The notes under the pieces are model-generated. The model saw nothing but the letters and a program-made list of their open reading frames with translations, did not search any database and was not told the origin of the DNA. Positions 41,047 to 52,299 of a stretch of DNA of 64,000 nucleotides are shown in pieces. The position numbers were made by a program, and so were the translations under genes. Positions within the stretch are counted from its first letter, which is position 1; every line of letters starts with the position of its first letter. The stretch comes from Hamiltosporidium tvaerminnensis (taxonomy: Eukaryota; Microsporidia; Dubosqiidae), in the NCBI GenBank assembly GCA_022605425.2, contig JAKIMF020000013.1, positions 372,001-436,000 of the forward strand, read 5' to 3'.

Positions 41047-43977
41047 ATGGGTGCAACCACTTCAAATCTAAAATCCTTTCAAATATTAAAAATACAAAAT
41101 AACACAGCAGCTCACAAACACAATCTTTTACCATTTTTTCACTTTATAACAGAAATAAACAACCAACCAATAAAATCACCTTCCGATATAAAAAGATTAT
41201 CAGAAAATTGGAAAAATAATTCTTTAAAACTTAAAATTTTTGATGCTCGAACAGAAGAATTTTTTGAAATTGATTTGAAGCATTTAGATGGTCATATTGG
41301 CGGTATTTGTAAAAATTCTGGTACTTGCAGTAATTCTGATATTTGCACTATTTCTGGTATTTGTAATAATTCTGGTATTTGTAATAATAATTCTGATATT
41401 TTTAAAAATATTTCTGGTATTTGCAATAATTCTGATATTTGTAATTATAATTCTGATATCTGTAAAGAAGAAGTAAAAAACAATAATTCTATTGGAATGA
41501 GTGTAAAGATGTATGAAGGGGAACCTTCTATTTTCTCATTGAGAATTATAACCACATTTCCCAATAGTGCTTCTTCCAAGGCTGGATTGATATCCGAACA
41601 AGATTATATTATTGGAATAGAAAATGTGCAGACCAAAGATGACCAAGAATTTTATGAGTATTTGTTTAAAAATAGAGAAAAAGAAGTTGTTTTGATTGTT
41701 TTTAATTTAGGTATGCAATCTGTTAGACGTGTAATTCTTGTACCGGAACGAGAAGAACTACTTGGATGTGAAATAGCCACCGGTGTTTTTAATCTTCCAC
41801 CTTCGTCTAAAATGAAATTGTTTTTTGATTTTGAAATGAATACAGCAAGAAAAGGAAATAATGAAGAGAAATTAGTTGAAAAAATGAATGGGGATAACGA
41901 TGAAGCTAAATTCGTTGGTGAAAAGGCAGATGAAAATAAGAATGAGAATCAAAATGAGGAAATAGAAGGTGAGGAAATGAAAGGCGAGAAGAAGAATGAA
42001 AATATGAATGAAGTAAAAAATGAAATAAAAGATGAGAAAAAAGAGGAATTAAAAGATGAAATAAAAACAGACATTAAAGATGAGATTAAAGATGAGAAAA
42101 AAGATGAAATGAAAACAGACATTAAAGATGAAATGAAAACAGACATTAAAGATGAAATAAAAGCAGACATTAAAGCTGAGATTAAAGATGAACCAAGTAA
42201 AACAAACATTAAAGATGAGAAAAAAGATGAAATGAAAACAAACATTAAAGATGAAATTAAATATGAAAATATTTGTATTGAAAAAAATAATTCGATTGAT
42301 TTTTTTGAAGAAACAATTTTAGAAAATAAAAATGAAATTTCTGATAAAAAAAATTTAAAAAATGGAAATGTTTCTAAAGAAAATTTAATTAAAGAAGAAA
42401 ATAACAATAAAACGCAAGAAATTATTTTTGATGATAAAAAAAGGTTTGAAAATACGGATTTTAAAAAAAATATTTTAAATGAAAATAAAAATGATTTTGC
42501 TGATTTCAAAAACGAAATAAAAGATAAAAATATTACGAATGATACAATTACTGAAGAAAAAGAGGATGGCAATAAAATTGAGGAGATTTCTATTGATTAT
42601 GAAACAAAGAAGAGTGAGGATTTAAGAGTTGAAAGGGAAAATATACACGAAGATTTAATTTCTGAAACAAAGAAGAGTGAGGATTTAAGAGTTGAAAGGG
42701 AAAATTTACACGAAGATTTAATTTCCGATCCACAAAACGAGCAATCAACATCAAATTACAGTCTAAAAAATATTGCTATGGGATTATTTGAAAAAATCAG
42801 TAGTCTTTCTTTAAATGAGGATGAAAATGTTGACTGGAGTAGTGAAAAAATAGGGGTTGAATCTACAGAGTGTAAAGATTTAAGTGATAAAGTTATAATG
42901 GAAAACGAAGAATTTAAAGAAATCAAAGCTACGAATGAGAAGCAAGACTTAACAGATAATTTTTTGGGAAATGAAAATTTTAATAAAAAATTTGAAAATG
43001 AAGAATTAAAAAATTCAAATTTAAAAGAAGAATTTATATCTCAAAAAAATTTAGAAATTGATTGTAAAAATGTTCAAGAAAAATACAAAATTACAGATGA
43101 AGAAAGAAATAGGGATATAAAGAAGGGTGAAATACTAGATGATGAGAATATAAACGCTAATGATATAAGTAAGGTAACAGATTGTACTTCCAGCAATATT
43201 TTTCATAGACCGGAAGAGAAATCAATAGATTTGAATCGATTGAAAATATTTTTCAATGAAGAAGTAAAATCAGTGGATTCAAATGAATTTAAATATGAAG
43301 AGAGTAAAAAACCAGAGATTTTAAATGAAAATAAAATGGCAGGAAATTTAGAAAATATTTCCATGGGTAAATCACGAACTGATGATGGATTGGATAAATA
43401 TTTTTCTGAGGGTGAAACTACAGAAGAAAGCAAAGAAGGATTCTTGTTAAAAGATATCGAACCTTTGAGAATGGACGGTCCAAATTCGTCAAAAAGTATT
43501 TTTTATGTAGAAAACAATCAAATAAAAAATGATTTCCTGAAGGAATTGAGTGGTTTTGAAGAAACTGAAAAAAATAACGAAGAAATTTTTGAACTGGAAA
43601 TTACAGAAAAAAATTCTGAAAATATAAAAAAAAATGCTTTACTTGAAAATACGAAGAAAGAAAATACAAAAGATGAAAATAAAAAAGATTTTATTGAAAA
43701 GTCTTCACAAGTAAAACTAGAGAATATTGATGACAGTTATAGCCATGAAACAACAAATATTTCCGTTCAACTTGATAGACCTCATTCTGACGAGGGTTAT
43801 CTCAGTGAATCTGACGAAAGAATGAATACGCCATCTTTAAGTGATCCTGTTACTTATGATGATTCCTATAACGTAAAAAAAGAAAATATTGTGACAGAAG
43901 GAGATTCTATTTTTCAAGAAGAAAAAAATGAGTTTAATGTTTTTTCTAAAAATGCGATTAAAAAAGAAGAAAAATAA
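41047..43977 (+). CDS. GRASP (Golgi reassembly stacking protein) homologue with long charged tail
   Basis: A 976-residue protein beginning MGATTS, a good N-myristoylation site (Gly2). Two GRASP-type PDZ domains follow. PDZ1 spans about 8-85 (HNLLPFFHFITEINNQPI, matching GLxPFFDFIxSINGxxL). PDZ2 spans about 148-250 (SASSKAGLISEQDYIIG, matching SPAxxAGLxPxxDYIIG, then LVPEREELLGCEIATG, matching the conserved LGCxIxxG block). Between the domains sits an insert at ~86-140 made of N-S-[GD]-I-C type units with about 9 Cys. From ~260 to the end the chain is low-complexity Lys/Glu/Asp/Asn. It includes a tandem IKDE/MKTDIKDE repeat (~300-410) and a duplicated KKSEDLRVEREN block (~520-560). GRASPs tether membranes in the secretory pathway, including unconventional secretion. 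The tail is far longer than usual. Confidence 0.88.
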   Translation: MGATTSNLKSFQILKIQNNTAAHKHNLLPFFHFITEINNQPIKSPSDIKRLSENWKNNSLKLKIFDARTEEFFEIDLKHLDGHIGGICKNSGTCSNSDICTISGICNNSGICNNNSDIFKNISGICNNSDICNYNSDICKEEVKNNNSIGMSVKMYEGEPSIFSLRIITTFPNSASSKAGLISEQDYIIGIENVQTKDDQEFYEYLFKNREKEVVLIVFNLGMQSVRRVILVPEREELLGCEIATGVFNLPPSSKMKLFFDFEMNTARKGNNEEKLVEKMNGDNDEAKFVGEKADENKNENQNEEIEGEEMKGEKKNENMNEVKNEIKDEKKEELKDEIKTDIKDEIKDEKKDEMKTDIKDEMKTDIKDEIKADIKAEIKDEPSKTNIKDEKKDEMKTNIKDEIKYENICIEKNNSIDFFEETILENKNEISDKKNLKNGNVSKENLIKEENNNKTQEIIFDDKKRFENTDFKKNILNENKNDFADFKNEIKDKNITNDTITEEKEDGNKIEEISIDYETKKSEDLRVERENIHEDLISETKKSEDLRVERENLHEDLISDPQNEQSTSNYSLKNIAMGLFEKISSLSLNEDENVDWSSEKIGVESTECKDLSDKVIMENEEFKEIKATNEKQDLTDNFLGNENFNKKFENEELKNSNLKEEFISQKNLEIDCKNVQEKYKITDEERNRDIKKGEILDDENINANDISKVTDCTSSNIFHRPEEKSIDLNRLKIFFNEEVKSVDSNEFKYEESKKPEILNENKMAGNLENISMGKSRTDDGLDKYFSEGETTEESKEGFLLKDIEPLRMDGPNSSKSIFYVENNQIKNDFLKELSGFEETEKNNEEIFELEITEKNSENIKKNALLENTKKENTKDENKKDFIEKSSQVKLENIDDSYSHETTNISVQLDRPHSDEGYLSESDERMNTPSLSDPVTYDDSYNVKKENIVTEGDSIFQEEKNEFNVFSKNAIKKEEK

Positions 43978-43989
43978 GTGTAATGTTTT

Positions 43990-44645
43990 TTTTATTTTTC
44001 TTTAAATTTTTTTTTACTTCTTTTTTGTAAGAAATTAATTTTCTATTTTTACTTTTCTTTAAATTTTTTTTACTTCTTTGTAAGAAATTATTTTCTATTT
44101 TTACTTTTCTTTAAATTTTATTTCGATTTTCTTTGTAAGAAATTAATTTTCTTATTTTTATATTTCTTTAAATTTTATTTCGATTTTCTTTGTAAGAAAT
44201 TAATTTTCTTAATTTTACTTTTCTTTAAATTTTATTTCGATTTTCTTTGTAAGAAATTAATTTTCTATTTTTACTTTTCTTTAAATTTTTTTTACTTTTT
44301 TGTAAGAAATTATTTTTTCTATTTTTACTTTTCTTTAAATTTTATTTCGATTTTCTTTGTAAGAAATTATTTTTTCTTAATTTTACTTTTCTTTAAATTT
44401 TATTTCGATTTTCTTTGTAAGAAATTAATTTTCTATTTTTACTTTTCTTTAAATTTTTTTTACTTTTTTGTAAGAAATTATTTTTTCTATTTTTACTTTT
44501 CTTTAAATTTTATTTCGATTTTCTTTGTAAGAAATTAATTTTCTATTTTTACTTTTCTTTAAATTTTTTTTACTTTTTTGTAAGAAATTATTTTTTCTAT
44601 TTTTATATTTCTTTAAATTTTATTTCGATTTTCTTTGTAAGAAAT
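43990..44645. repeat. Minisatellite, ~55-60-bp unit, about 12 copies
   Basis: Units of the form TTTTCTTTAAATTTTATTTC, GATTTTCTTTGTAAGAAATT, AATTTTCTATTTTTAC repeat head to tail. Two unit variants alternate: one with TTTATTTCGATTTTCTTTG and one with the shorter TTTTTTTACTTTTTTG. The array begins about 12 bases after the GRASP stop codon and would be part of its 3' untranslated region if transcribed. The coding-strand bias is extreme (T-rich). Confidence 0.92.
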
Positions 44646-46540
44646 GATATAAAATCGTTTTTTTACCTTTTTTTAGAATTATTGGCTTGCGGTTACCACT
44701 AATTTTATATAAAAATTAAATGAAAAAGATCCTAAATATAAACCAACTTCTGAATAAATAAGAAGAGAATGAGAACGAATATAAGTAATTGGAACTATTT
44801 CTCGATCAGTAATACTTTTTAAGGATGTGAAAGGACTAAAGTAAATCATCTAAAATATATTTAGATGAGGTGTGATGATATATACAAGCTGAGAGCTTTT
44901 AAGTTAATAAATGGATAAAAACATGTTTTTTAAAGGTCTAAATGACACAAATATTCGTATTTAGATGTATTTCATGCGATTACAGGGGTAGTATATCATA
45001 AATCTGCGAATTTAATTAATAATAACTCATAAATAATCAGAAACAAGACTTTCTGTGGCTAAAATAATAACCAATTTTATTTTTATATTATAATCCCTCA
45101 TAAAAGAGAGTTCAGTATGAAAAACAGAAATTGTGCCAATAATGCTGATATGGAAACTTATGCATGAGTTTAATTTTGTCTAAAAATATATTTTTTTATA
45201 TTTTAAATCTAAGAAGAGTAATTTTTTGAATGTTTAGTGACAACCCAAAAAAACACGACAAGACAATCTTATTAGAACAGAGGTGTAAAAATGTTTGTGC
45301 CTTCTCATTTTGGAGTTTTCAAGATTTATTTAAGATTTTGAAATCGGCATGAAGCATAACATATATGACTCTTGATAGTTGGGTCCCACTGTTAAAAAAG
45401 TACGTGAAATAAAGTTTTTTTTATTGAAGTAAGCTATTTTCTTTGTTTAAGACACATTCGATTTATTTTATTAATCTTTATTATTTTTTTAGTATAATAA
45501 ATAGACTTTCAAAAGAAACGGCCTGAAATTGATGCCACACCAATTTATTTTTCAAAAAAAAATATTGATGATGAACTTAATTCGTAGAATAGGAAGCGAA
45601 ACTTCACGATGATTTGTTCTTCTGAGGGCTTACGTATGCGATTCAAAAATATGATATAAAGAAATGTCAAAAATATATTCAAGACTGTATGGCAAATATA
45701 TATAAGTTTGAAACTAAATTCTAAACAAAAAAATTGTTTAATTTTCGGTTGGTAAATTAAATTGCTTATTGCCGATCAGTGAGGGTGATTTGGGATATGC
45801 GAGGTGCTACCGGGTAACTAAAAATATATGCAGCGATTATTAAATATTATAAAAATAATCAAAGGAAGAATATAAGATTCTAATAATGTAATTTTTAAAA
45901 GATCATGCGATTTCGTTTGCATATATTTTGCTTTAAATCTATGTTTTGTGGATTTTGAAATCTATGAAAAACAGTATCAAAATATAAAATTATGTATCAT
46001 TATAGTCACGATTTATTAACTTGACTATTAAAAAAAAATCTAATGAAAGACTGATCAAAATCTCTTTTAATTTCATCAAAGTATTCGACTTATTATCATG
46101 GCATTAAATATTTAAATCTCCAAATCAAAAAATTCAAATCCATTCAATATTTCCTTCACTTTTACTTGTATCAGGTTTTCTCACTAAAATATACTCAATT
46201 AGAGGTTTGATAATATATAAGTAAACTTTTTCATACCGAAGAGTTGCTATAAAAAATACAAAACCAAACCTACATAAAGTCTTACCAAAAAAAGATCAAC
46301 TATTTTTCTAGAAGCCCAACTCTCTAGAAATACTCACCATTCGAAAAATTAGCTAAAGAAAAGTAACGTGTGATTAAAATCTGATTTATAGAAAATACTT
46401 CTATTATGAGTATGAATACTCTGAACACAGAATAAATAAATTCGTTTCTTTAAAATTTATAAACATGCGAGATTGTTGATTAATTACATTATGAATGGAC
46501 TCAGAATGCAAGATTCTTAATTATATGAGTTTTATCATGC
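44646..46540. other. Intergenic AT-rich DNA
   Basis: About 1.9 kb with no supportable gene. Near 45775-45825 a patch (GATCAGTGAGGGTGATTTGG, GGTGCTACCGGG) is richer in G+C than the surroundings but matches nothing I know. Confidence 0.35.
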
Positions 46541-48150
46541 ACTATAGGAAGTATTATCTAAAAAAGATTTTAGATAAGCATATAAAGCGATCGTGTCTAT
46601 CCAATATGACGTTGAACAAGGTCTATGCGTCAAAATAGGCTAAAAAAATGCCTTTATTGTTTCTGACTTTTCTGGAAAAGATACAGAAATATAAATTATA
46701 GAAGCAGCGATTAAAAATCTTCTGAATAATGAACAAACCATCACTGCCTCGACAAAAACTATTTCGGTTGATATAAATAGAAACAGAAGCAGAAAAATAA
46801 AATATTTAAAAGTAAATTTTTATTGACTTGTCGTTTTATAGGAGATGAAAACAATCTATGGATGAATTACCGCTCCTCTCCCTAATGATTTAAGAATACC
46901 ACGACACTTATATATAACAAACGAGTTTCGGTCTAGCGCAAATTTTAATTATTTGATCGTTAAACAGCATATAATGCGGAATTAGAGTCATGCTCTCTGA
47001 AATATAACTCAGATATCTTTAAAATCAGACTCTGGTTGAATCCCAACTACCAAACTTATACAATAAAATTCAAAAATGCATTTATATTTATATGAAGCTT
47101 GGATATATGAGTATTTTTAGAGATATTAAGGTTCAAACTAGCTTAAGAAAGAGAAAAAAGATTGTACAAACGCATTTTTTTATAGCATTAAGAATGAGGA
47201 TGTATACCAAGAACATGAAAAAGTAATAAAATTTTCAAAATTTTGTAAAGCCAAAAGAAAATAAGCGACTCGTTGTAAAAAATACACAGGAAAAACTGTA
47301 CCAGGAGTAGTGAAAAAATTTAAGCATAGATTTTTTTGATATAAATATAATTTGAATCTATAAAACAAAATAGATGGTATATTTTTAAAAAATCTTTAAA
47401 GATTTGCATGTGGAATATATATTAGATATAAAATGATGGAATTTGCATCATTAATAATGTGTCGTTTCAGAGTTTTCAGGATATAAAAATTTTTATCTGA
47501 AAATCTAATGGAATTCTACTATGAGTGTACTCTTTATCCTTGGATAATAGAAGGCTTAGGTTTTGCTGACAACTTTACCAAACAAAAGAAAAATCTCTTT
47601 CAAATACTTTAATCCTGCAAATCTCTAATTTACTTATGAATTATGTTTCATCTGTAGAAGAAATAACAAGCTTAAAAAACCCTTTGATAGGCATATATTG
47701 TTATACATGTTTCGGTAAAACCTGACTTTTAATTGCCTTTGAACTCGGAATTAGATAAATGGCTTGTTTTTTATATTTTAAAACAAAAAAATAGAAAGGT
47801 GAAACTTTTTGATAGTGACTTTGGTCCATTTTTACAAGTGGTTTAAGAAAAATATCATGTATCATGAACCGAGGTAGTGTTCTAACAAAATAAAGTATGT
47901 ATTTAACTTGCTTATGTCGAAATCAATAAAAATAACGCATATTTCTTCGATTTATCCAAACAGACTGTTAAAAATTTTAAACTTATGTGACTGGAATTAT
48001 TAGACTAAAGTCAAAAAGGAATACAAACTTATAAAAACATATGAGAAGGTAATACATAATGCAGAAATGGATTATAAAGTCATAGAATATTACTCAACAA
48101 ACCAAACGAAGAAAAATAGCTTCGAGGTGCCAAGTTAAAATTTTTGTAAT
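46541..48150 (+). pseudogene. Decayed protein-coding gene, family unknown
   Basis: The plus strand keeps coding-like runs of 20-60 residues over about 1.6 kb, split by stops and a few frameshifts. Examples are TIVSIQYDVEQGLCVKIG near 46590-46650, NNEQTITASTKTISVDINRN near 46725-46790, LMEFYYECTLYPWIIEGLGF near 47505-47565 and VSSVEEITSLKNPLIGIYCY near 47645-47705. The last is followed by TCFGKT, which could be a worn P-loop. The residue composition is unlike random AT-rich DNA. I cannot name the family; a mobile-element or P-loop protein is possible. Confidence 0.45.
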
Positions 48151-48398
48151 GAAGAAATCATGGATATTAAACTAAGCTAGGAAATGATTTGAAATCTCGA
48201 AAAAGAGTCAAATATTTAAGAGGAAATAAATTAAACGAGAAAAGAGAAAAATAACCATTTATTTGAAATATTTTTACAAATTTATAGCCCAAAATATATT
48301 TTTAAACACATATATATTATTTCAAAAAAATTTTTATTGATAAAATGGTTGAAATTCTATTTAAGACATAGTAAACGGAAATAATTGATTAGATTTTG

Positions 48399-50537
48399 CT
48401 ACGAACAAGATTCGAATAAAGATTTCTCGATAGTACTCCAACTTGTATAGTTTTCATCTTTTCCGAAAGGATGTTTTTGGTATCGTTTATTAAGGTACCA
48501 ACTTAGACATACCTCAGACTCAAAAACATATTTCATAGATAATATTTCATTTTTAGATAGTTTATTTTCTAATTCTGAAAAGCTATTTATAATGAATTCT
48601 CCGTTATTTTTTGCAGTTATCAAGATCAATGGTTTTATTATTTCTAAATTTGTTTTAATCATGGAATAAAATTTTATACTAGTGTTTGTGATTAGGTGTT
48701 CTAAGCTTTGCGTAAATGCTTTCTTACAGAATTTATTTGTGGTAAATATATCAAAAGATAGATCTATAAATTTTTCCAAGTATTCTATTTCTGAATTGAA
48801 ATCAGGATATAAAACAATTGATATGAAAACTCTTAAATAAAATTTAAAAATCTTACTTTGATTATAAAAAGCACTACTATTATGGTGTGTCCTTGCACAT
48901 ATTTCATGACTGAAATAAACATTATAAAATCTCGATCGCATTTTTCCGTTCTTCATTCCGAGCAACAATTTGCAAAATAATTTTTGAACAAATATTTTTT
49001 TCAAATATTCGTTCAAAAACTTAGGTTCACATTTATTTTCCAGCGTATGATGACAAATTTTATATTCCGTCGAAAATGAGTTGTCAAAAGAATCCAATCT
49101 TTCTGAAATAACAGATAAAAAAAATTGAACATATAGAATGTAACCACTTTCAATACAATTCTGTAGGTTTTGTGAATAATAATAAACAAATTTTAGAATT
49201 TCATAAAATATTACCAAGTTTTTATCGTTTTTAATTTTTTCCATTATTGTAGATATAAGTTGTATCTGTTCTGGAAAATTAATATTTTTTGCGTTATTTT
49301 TCTCGAAAATAATAAGCTTATTGGCAAATTTTGATATTTGTTCTGGGAATATATCTGTTTCAAGAACAATTTTTTTAGATTTTTCTATTTCCTTTTTAAT
49401 TTTATCTTCATAATTTTCAAAAGTTAAAACATCATCATCATTTACATTCCAGATTTCCATAATAGAAATGTTTGTTTCAACTGAATCCTCGATTTCTTTA
49501 TATAAATTTGGAATCATGTTTAAGAATTTTTCGTAATTTGAACAGATTTTTAGTTCTGGAATATTTTCCAAAAAAGATGATAATTTAGCTTTAAATTCAC
49601 GAGAATAACTTTTCACGGCTGTTGAATTACCAGATTCTTTTAGCGTATTATTTTCCATGGTTGAAAGATTTGATGAGAAAAGCAATGAATTTCCAGATTG
49701 ATCTTTGTGAAATATAGATTCTGCTTTTGGGATTGCCTGCGAATCTGTAGATTCCGTGACGTCATCCCCACCTTCGGAAAAAATTTCTCGCATAAAAAAA
49801 TCAAAAGAAAAGAAACCCAAGTCTTTTATTTTTGATTCAATGGCGTCTGAGATGAAGACTAAATCCAATTCGTCCAAAAAAAACAAATCATCTTTATCAC
49901 TTAAGCTAGTCGTATATAATTGTCGACCGTTTTTGGTAGCCTCATCGACTGTTGAACCCAAAAATAAAGGATTGTCATGATTTTGATTTTCTACTAGCAT
50001 GTCTGAATTTCGGTCTTCATCTATGATGTTTTGCTCCATTGCTGCCGATCCTAGCGCAACACTATCTCCATTCCCACAGAACATGGTCGATTGATAAGTT
50101 GAATTTGTATCCATATTGGTTTGATCCATTATTTCACTTTCTTCTATACCATTATTTCCAAACGTAATCGAGTCATTCGGAGTGTAATCAGCCAGATCAT
50201 TAGTTCCATTGGTTTGATCCATTGATACGGGTGCTACTGTTTCAAAGGCATCATTCAAACCAAACCATAGTCCTATAACAGATGGATTATCGAGCGGAAA
50301 ATAATTGTTGGTGAAGGAGTGTGCGTTAAAACCATTTACAGGGCTATGATCCATACCATTATCTCCACTATTAGTCCGGGTAAAACCAGACCCCGAATTC
50401 GGTCCTTCATCAGTATTTAAATTGCCATACAACGTGTAAATATATGAACCAGGAGCTTGAATTGAATCGGATTCATTCGGCTTTACAATCATCACATATG
50501 TAAATAACAAATATAGAGACAACCAAGAAATTATCAT
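48399..50537 (-). CDS. Large secreted protein, 712 aa, function unknown
   Basis: It starts with a signal peptide (MIISWLSLYLLFTYVMIV). Residues ~20-330 are low-complexity, rich in Asn, Asp, Ser, Gly and Thr, with many N-x-S/T sites. MDQTN-like strings recur (SMDQTNGTND, IMDQTNMDTN). Residues ~330-712 form a helical, Lys/Phe/Ile-rich domain with about 12 Cys (for example CHHTLENKCEPKFLNEYLKK). No transmembrane helix follows the signal. The start is fixed by CCCC directly before the ATG. I do not recognise the family. The layout suggests a protein secreted to the spore wall, polar tube or host side. Confidence 0.82.
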   Translation of the reverse strand: MIISWLSLYLLFTYVMIVKPNESDSIQAPGSYIYTLYGNLNTDEGPNSGSGFTRTNSGDNGMDHSPVNGFNAHSFTNNYFPLDNPSVIGLWFGLNDAFETVAPVSMDQTNGTNDLADYTPNDSITFGNNGIEESEIMDQTNMDTNSTYQSTMFCGNGDSVALGSAAMEQNIIDEDRNSDMLVENQNHDNPLFLGSTVDEATKNGRQLYTTSLSDKDDLFFLDELDLVFISDAIESKIKDLGFFSFDFFMREIFSEGGDDVTESTDSQAIPKAESIFHKDQSGNSLLFSSNLSTMENNTLKESGNSTAVKSYSREFKAKLSSFLENIPELKICSNYEKFLNMIPNLYKEIEDSVETNISIMEIWNVNDDDVLTFENYEDKIKKEIEKSKKIVLETDIFPEQISKFANKLIIFEKNNAKNINFPEQIQLISTIMEKIKNDKNLVIFYEILKFVYYYSQNLQNCIESGYILYVQFFLSVISERLDSFDNSFSTEYKICHHTLENKCEPKFLNEYLKKIFVQKLFCKLLLGMKNGKMRSRFYNVYFSHEICARTHHNSSAFYNQSKIFKFYLRVFISIVLYPDFNSEIEYLEKFIDLSFDIFTTNKFCKKAFTQSLEHLITNTSIKFYSMIKTNLEIIKPLILITAKNNGEFIINSFSELENKLSKNEILSMKYVFESEVCLSWYLNKRYQKHPFGKDENYTSWSTIEKSLFESCS

Positions 50538-50541
50538 GGGG
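50538..50541 (-). promoter_or_regulatory. CCCC start-proximal motif, 712-aa secreted protein
   Basis: On the minus strand ATATACCCC touches the ATG. This is the same position relative to the start as in the RFC gene. Confidence 0.5.
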
Positions 50542-52299
50542 TATATTTTTTTTACTGATATTTAAATGTTATTTCATGCCATAATGGTCATTTATATGCC
50601 ATGGAATTTTAAATTTTTCTTTTTAATTCAATAATATATTTAATTTTATTGAGATTTCAAATATCGTAGATGTCAAATCACTCTTATATTTTTTGAAAAA
50701 ATATTATTTTTATTTATGTTTTAAATATCAAATAATTTTTTTAAGAAATTTTTAAAAATATAAAGAATTATCAGTAGATGCATTACATTTTTTTTTAGTT
50801 TTTAGTTAACTATACTTCACTTTGTATCTATTACTAAATAAACACTCTTATTCGATTTGAATATTAGAAATTTTCTTCGAAATTAATTTTTTCTTTAAAA
50901 AATAAAAAAAAAACAATAATTTACCCATTTTGGACAATTATTTATAAAACGGTTTTTTTGGGTAAATTGTTTTTTTTTTATTCGCAAATTTATAATTTTT
51001 TTAGATTTATTTAATATTTTTATGTACATTTTTATCATTAAGAAACAAATAAAAAATATTATCAATTATCAAATCTTTATATTATTTTTTACAAACCATT
51101 AATACAATTTTTTATGAAAATTTAGTCAATATATTGTAATATAATAAAGTTTTTTTGATAAATTATAATTCAATTTTAATAATTTAAATTCATTGGAGTT
51201 GCAACCGTTTAAATTTTGTTTTTTTTACTAAATTTAAAAAAATCTTTGAAGGAATCTCAAGAACTAATATCAGACAAAAAGCCTTTTTTCTTGTTAATCT
51301 AAAGTAAATGTGCATTTTATGATAATGTTCAGAAAGATAATTGCGAAAAAAAAATTTACATCGGAAGCATTTCATTAAGAGATTAAAACCCAAATTATTA
51401 CATCGATCAAAAAAAACGATTCTCCTAGAAAATGATACGCTAAGTAAAAAATCATCATGTGAAAATATTAGTATTCCAAGGTTGCAACACACAGTTCAAT
51501 TTTTATCATAATTGATAGCAATAAATACATTTATATTCTTCAAAATGTAAAAAAAGATTAAACTTTACATAAAAAAATATATTAATTAGAAAGTTTGAAC
51601 TGTTTAAAAATGGTCAAAAAATTGATAAAAAAATATAAATAAATTGTCCAAAAATTACATAACTATTGGTTTTGAATTATTATGATAAAGAAAGATAAAA
51701 CATTTTCAAAAAGGGATACCTTTTCGCTACAAAGACTGGCAATATGCGATTGTTTTTATGTACTATCAGATATAATGTTGTATTTAATTATAAACAGCCA
51801 TTATGCCCGACCATGTTGAATTTTAGGTTGCCCAAATTAAAATCCAGAAGATCATCAGATCTGCTAAATTATACGGGAACTGAAAAAAATTTTCTAATTA
51901 TTTCTTTTTGGCGGGAAAATAAATATTTTCTTGGTAATTAAATTTTTTTAATAAATAAGAGATTAAAAGTAATTTTTTTGATAAATTAAAAAAAAATAGA
52001 AAATATATTGAAACCAATTTAAAAAGAGCAAAAAAAGCAAAGAAAAATTAAAAATAAATTATGAAAATATCTAAAAAAAAGTAAAAAAAAAGATGGAATT
52101 TAAAAAAAATTAACACAAAAGAAAAAAGAATTTGAATTTCAAAATATTTTTCTTTTGCTCAATTTTTTATAACTTGTTTTCTCCCTATGGGTTTTTACTT
52201 TTCCTTTAAATATGCCGCACTTTTGAATTCTAATTCAAGATCTAAAAATATGAAAATATTAAAAATAAAAGATATATGATTTAAGTCTAAATTAAATAA
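50542..52299. other. Intergenic AT-rich DNA
   Basis: About 1.75 kb. The open frames at 51190-51492 (-) and 51744-51941 (+) have no recognisable motif and lie in sequence with no clear coding character. The last 200 bases flank the retrotransposon 3' end. Confidence 0.35.

Noticed and set aside
41949-42572. 207-codon open frame on the minus strand
   Set aside because: Shadow of the Lys/Glu/Asp-rich GRASP tail; its serine/phenylalanine composition is just the antisense of GAA/AAA/GAT codons.
43990-44645. CRISPR-like array
   Set aside because: Units are contiguous variants of one sequence with no unique spacers; this is a minisatellite. The 3777-4118 array was rejected for the same reason.
46975-47055. 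tRNA-like segment with GGTTGAATCCC and a TCTGA/TCAGA hairpin
   Set aside because: Acceptor stem has several mismatches, the T-loop lacks one base of the consensus and the anticodon loop would have eight bases. At best a worn tRNA pseudogene.
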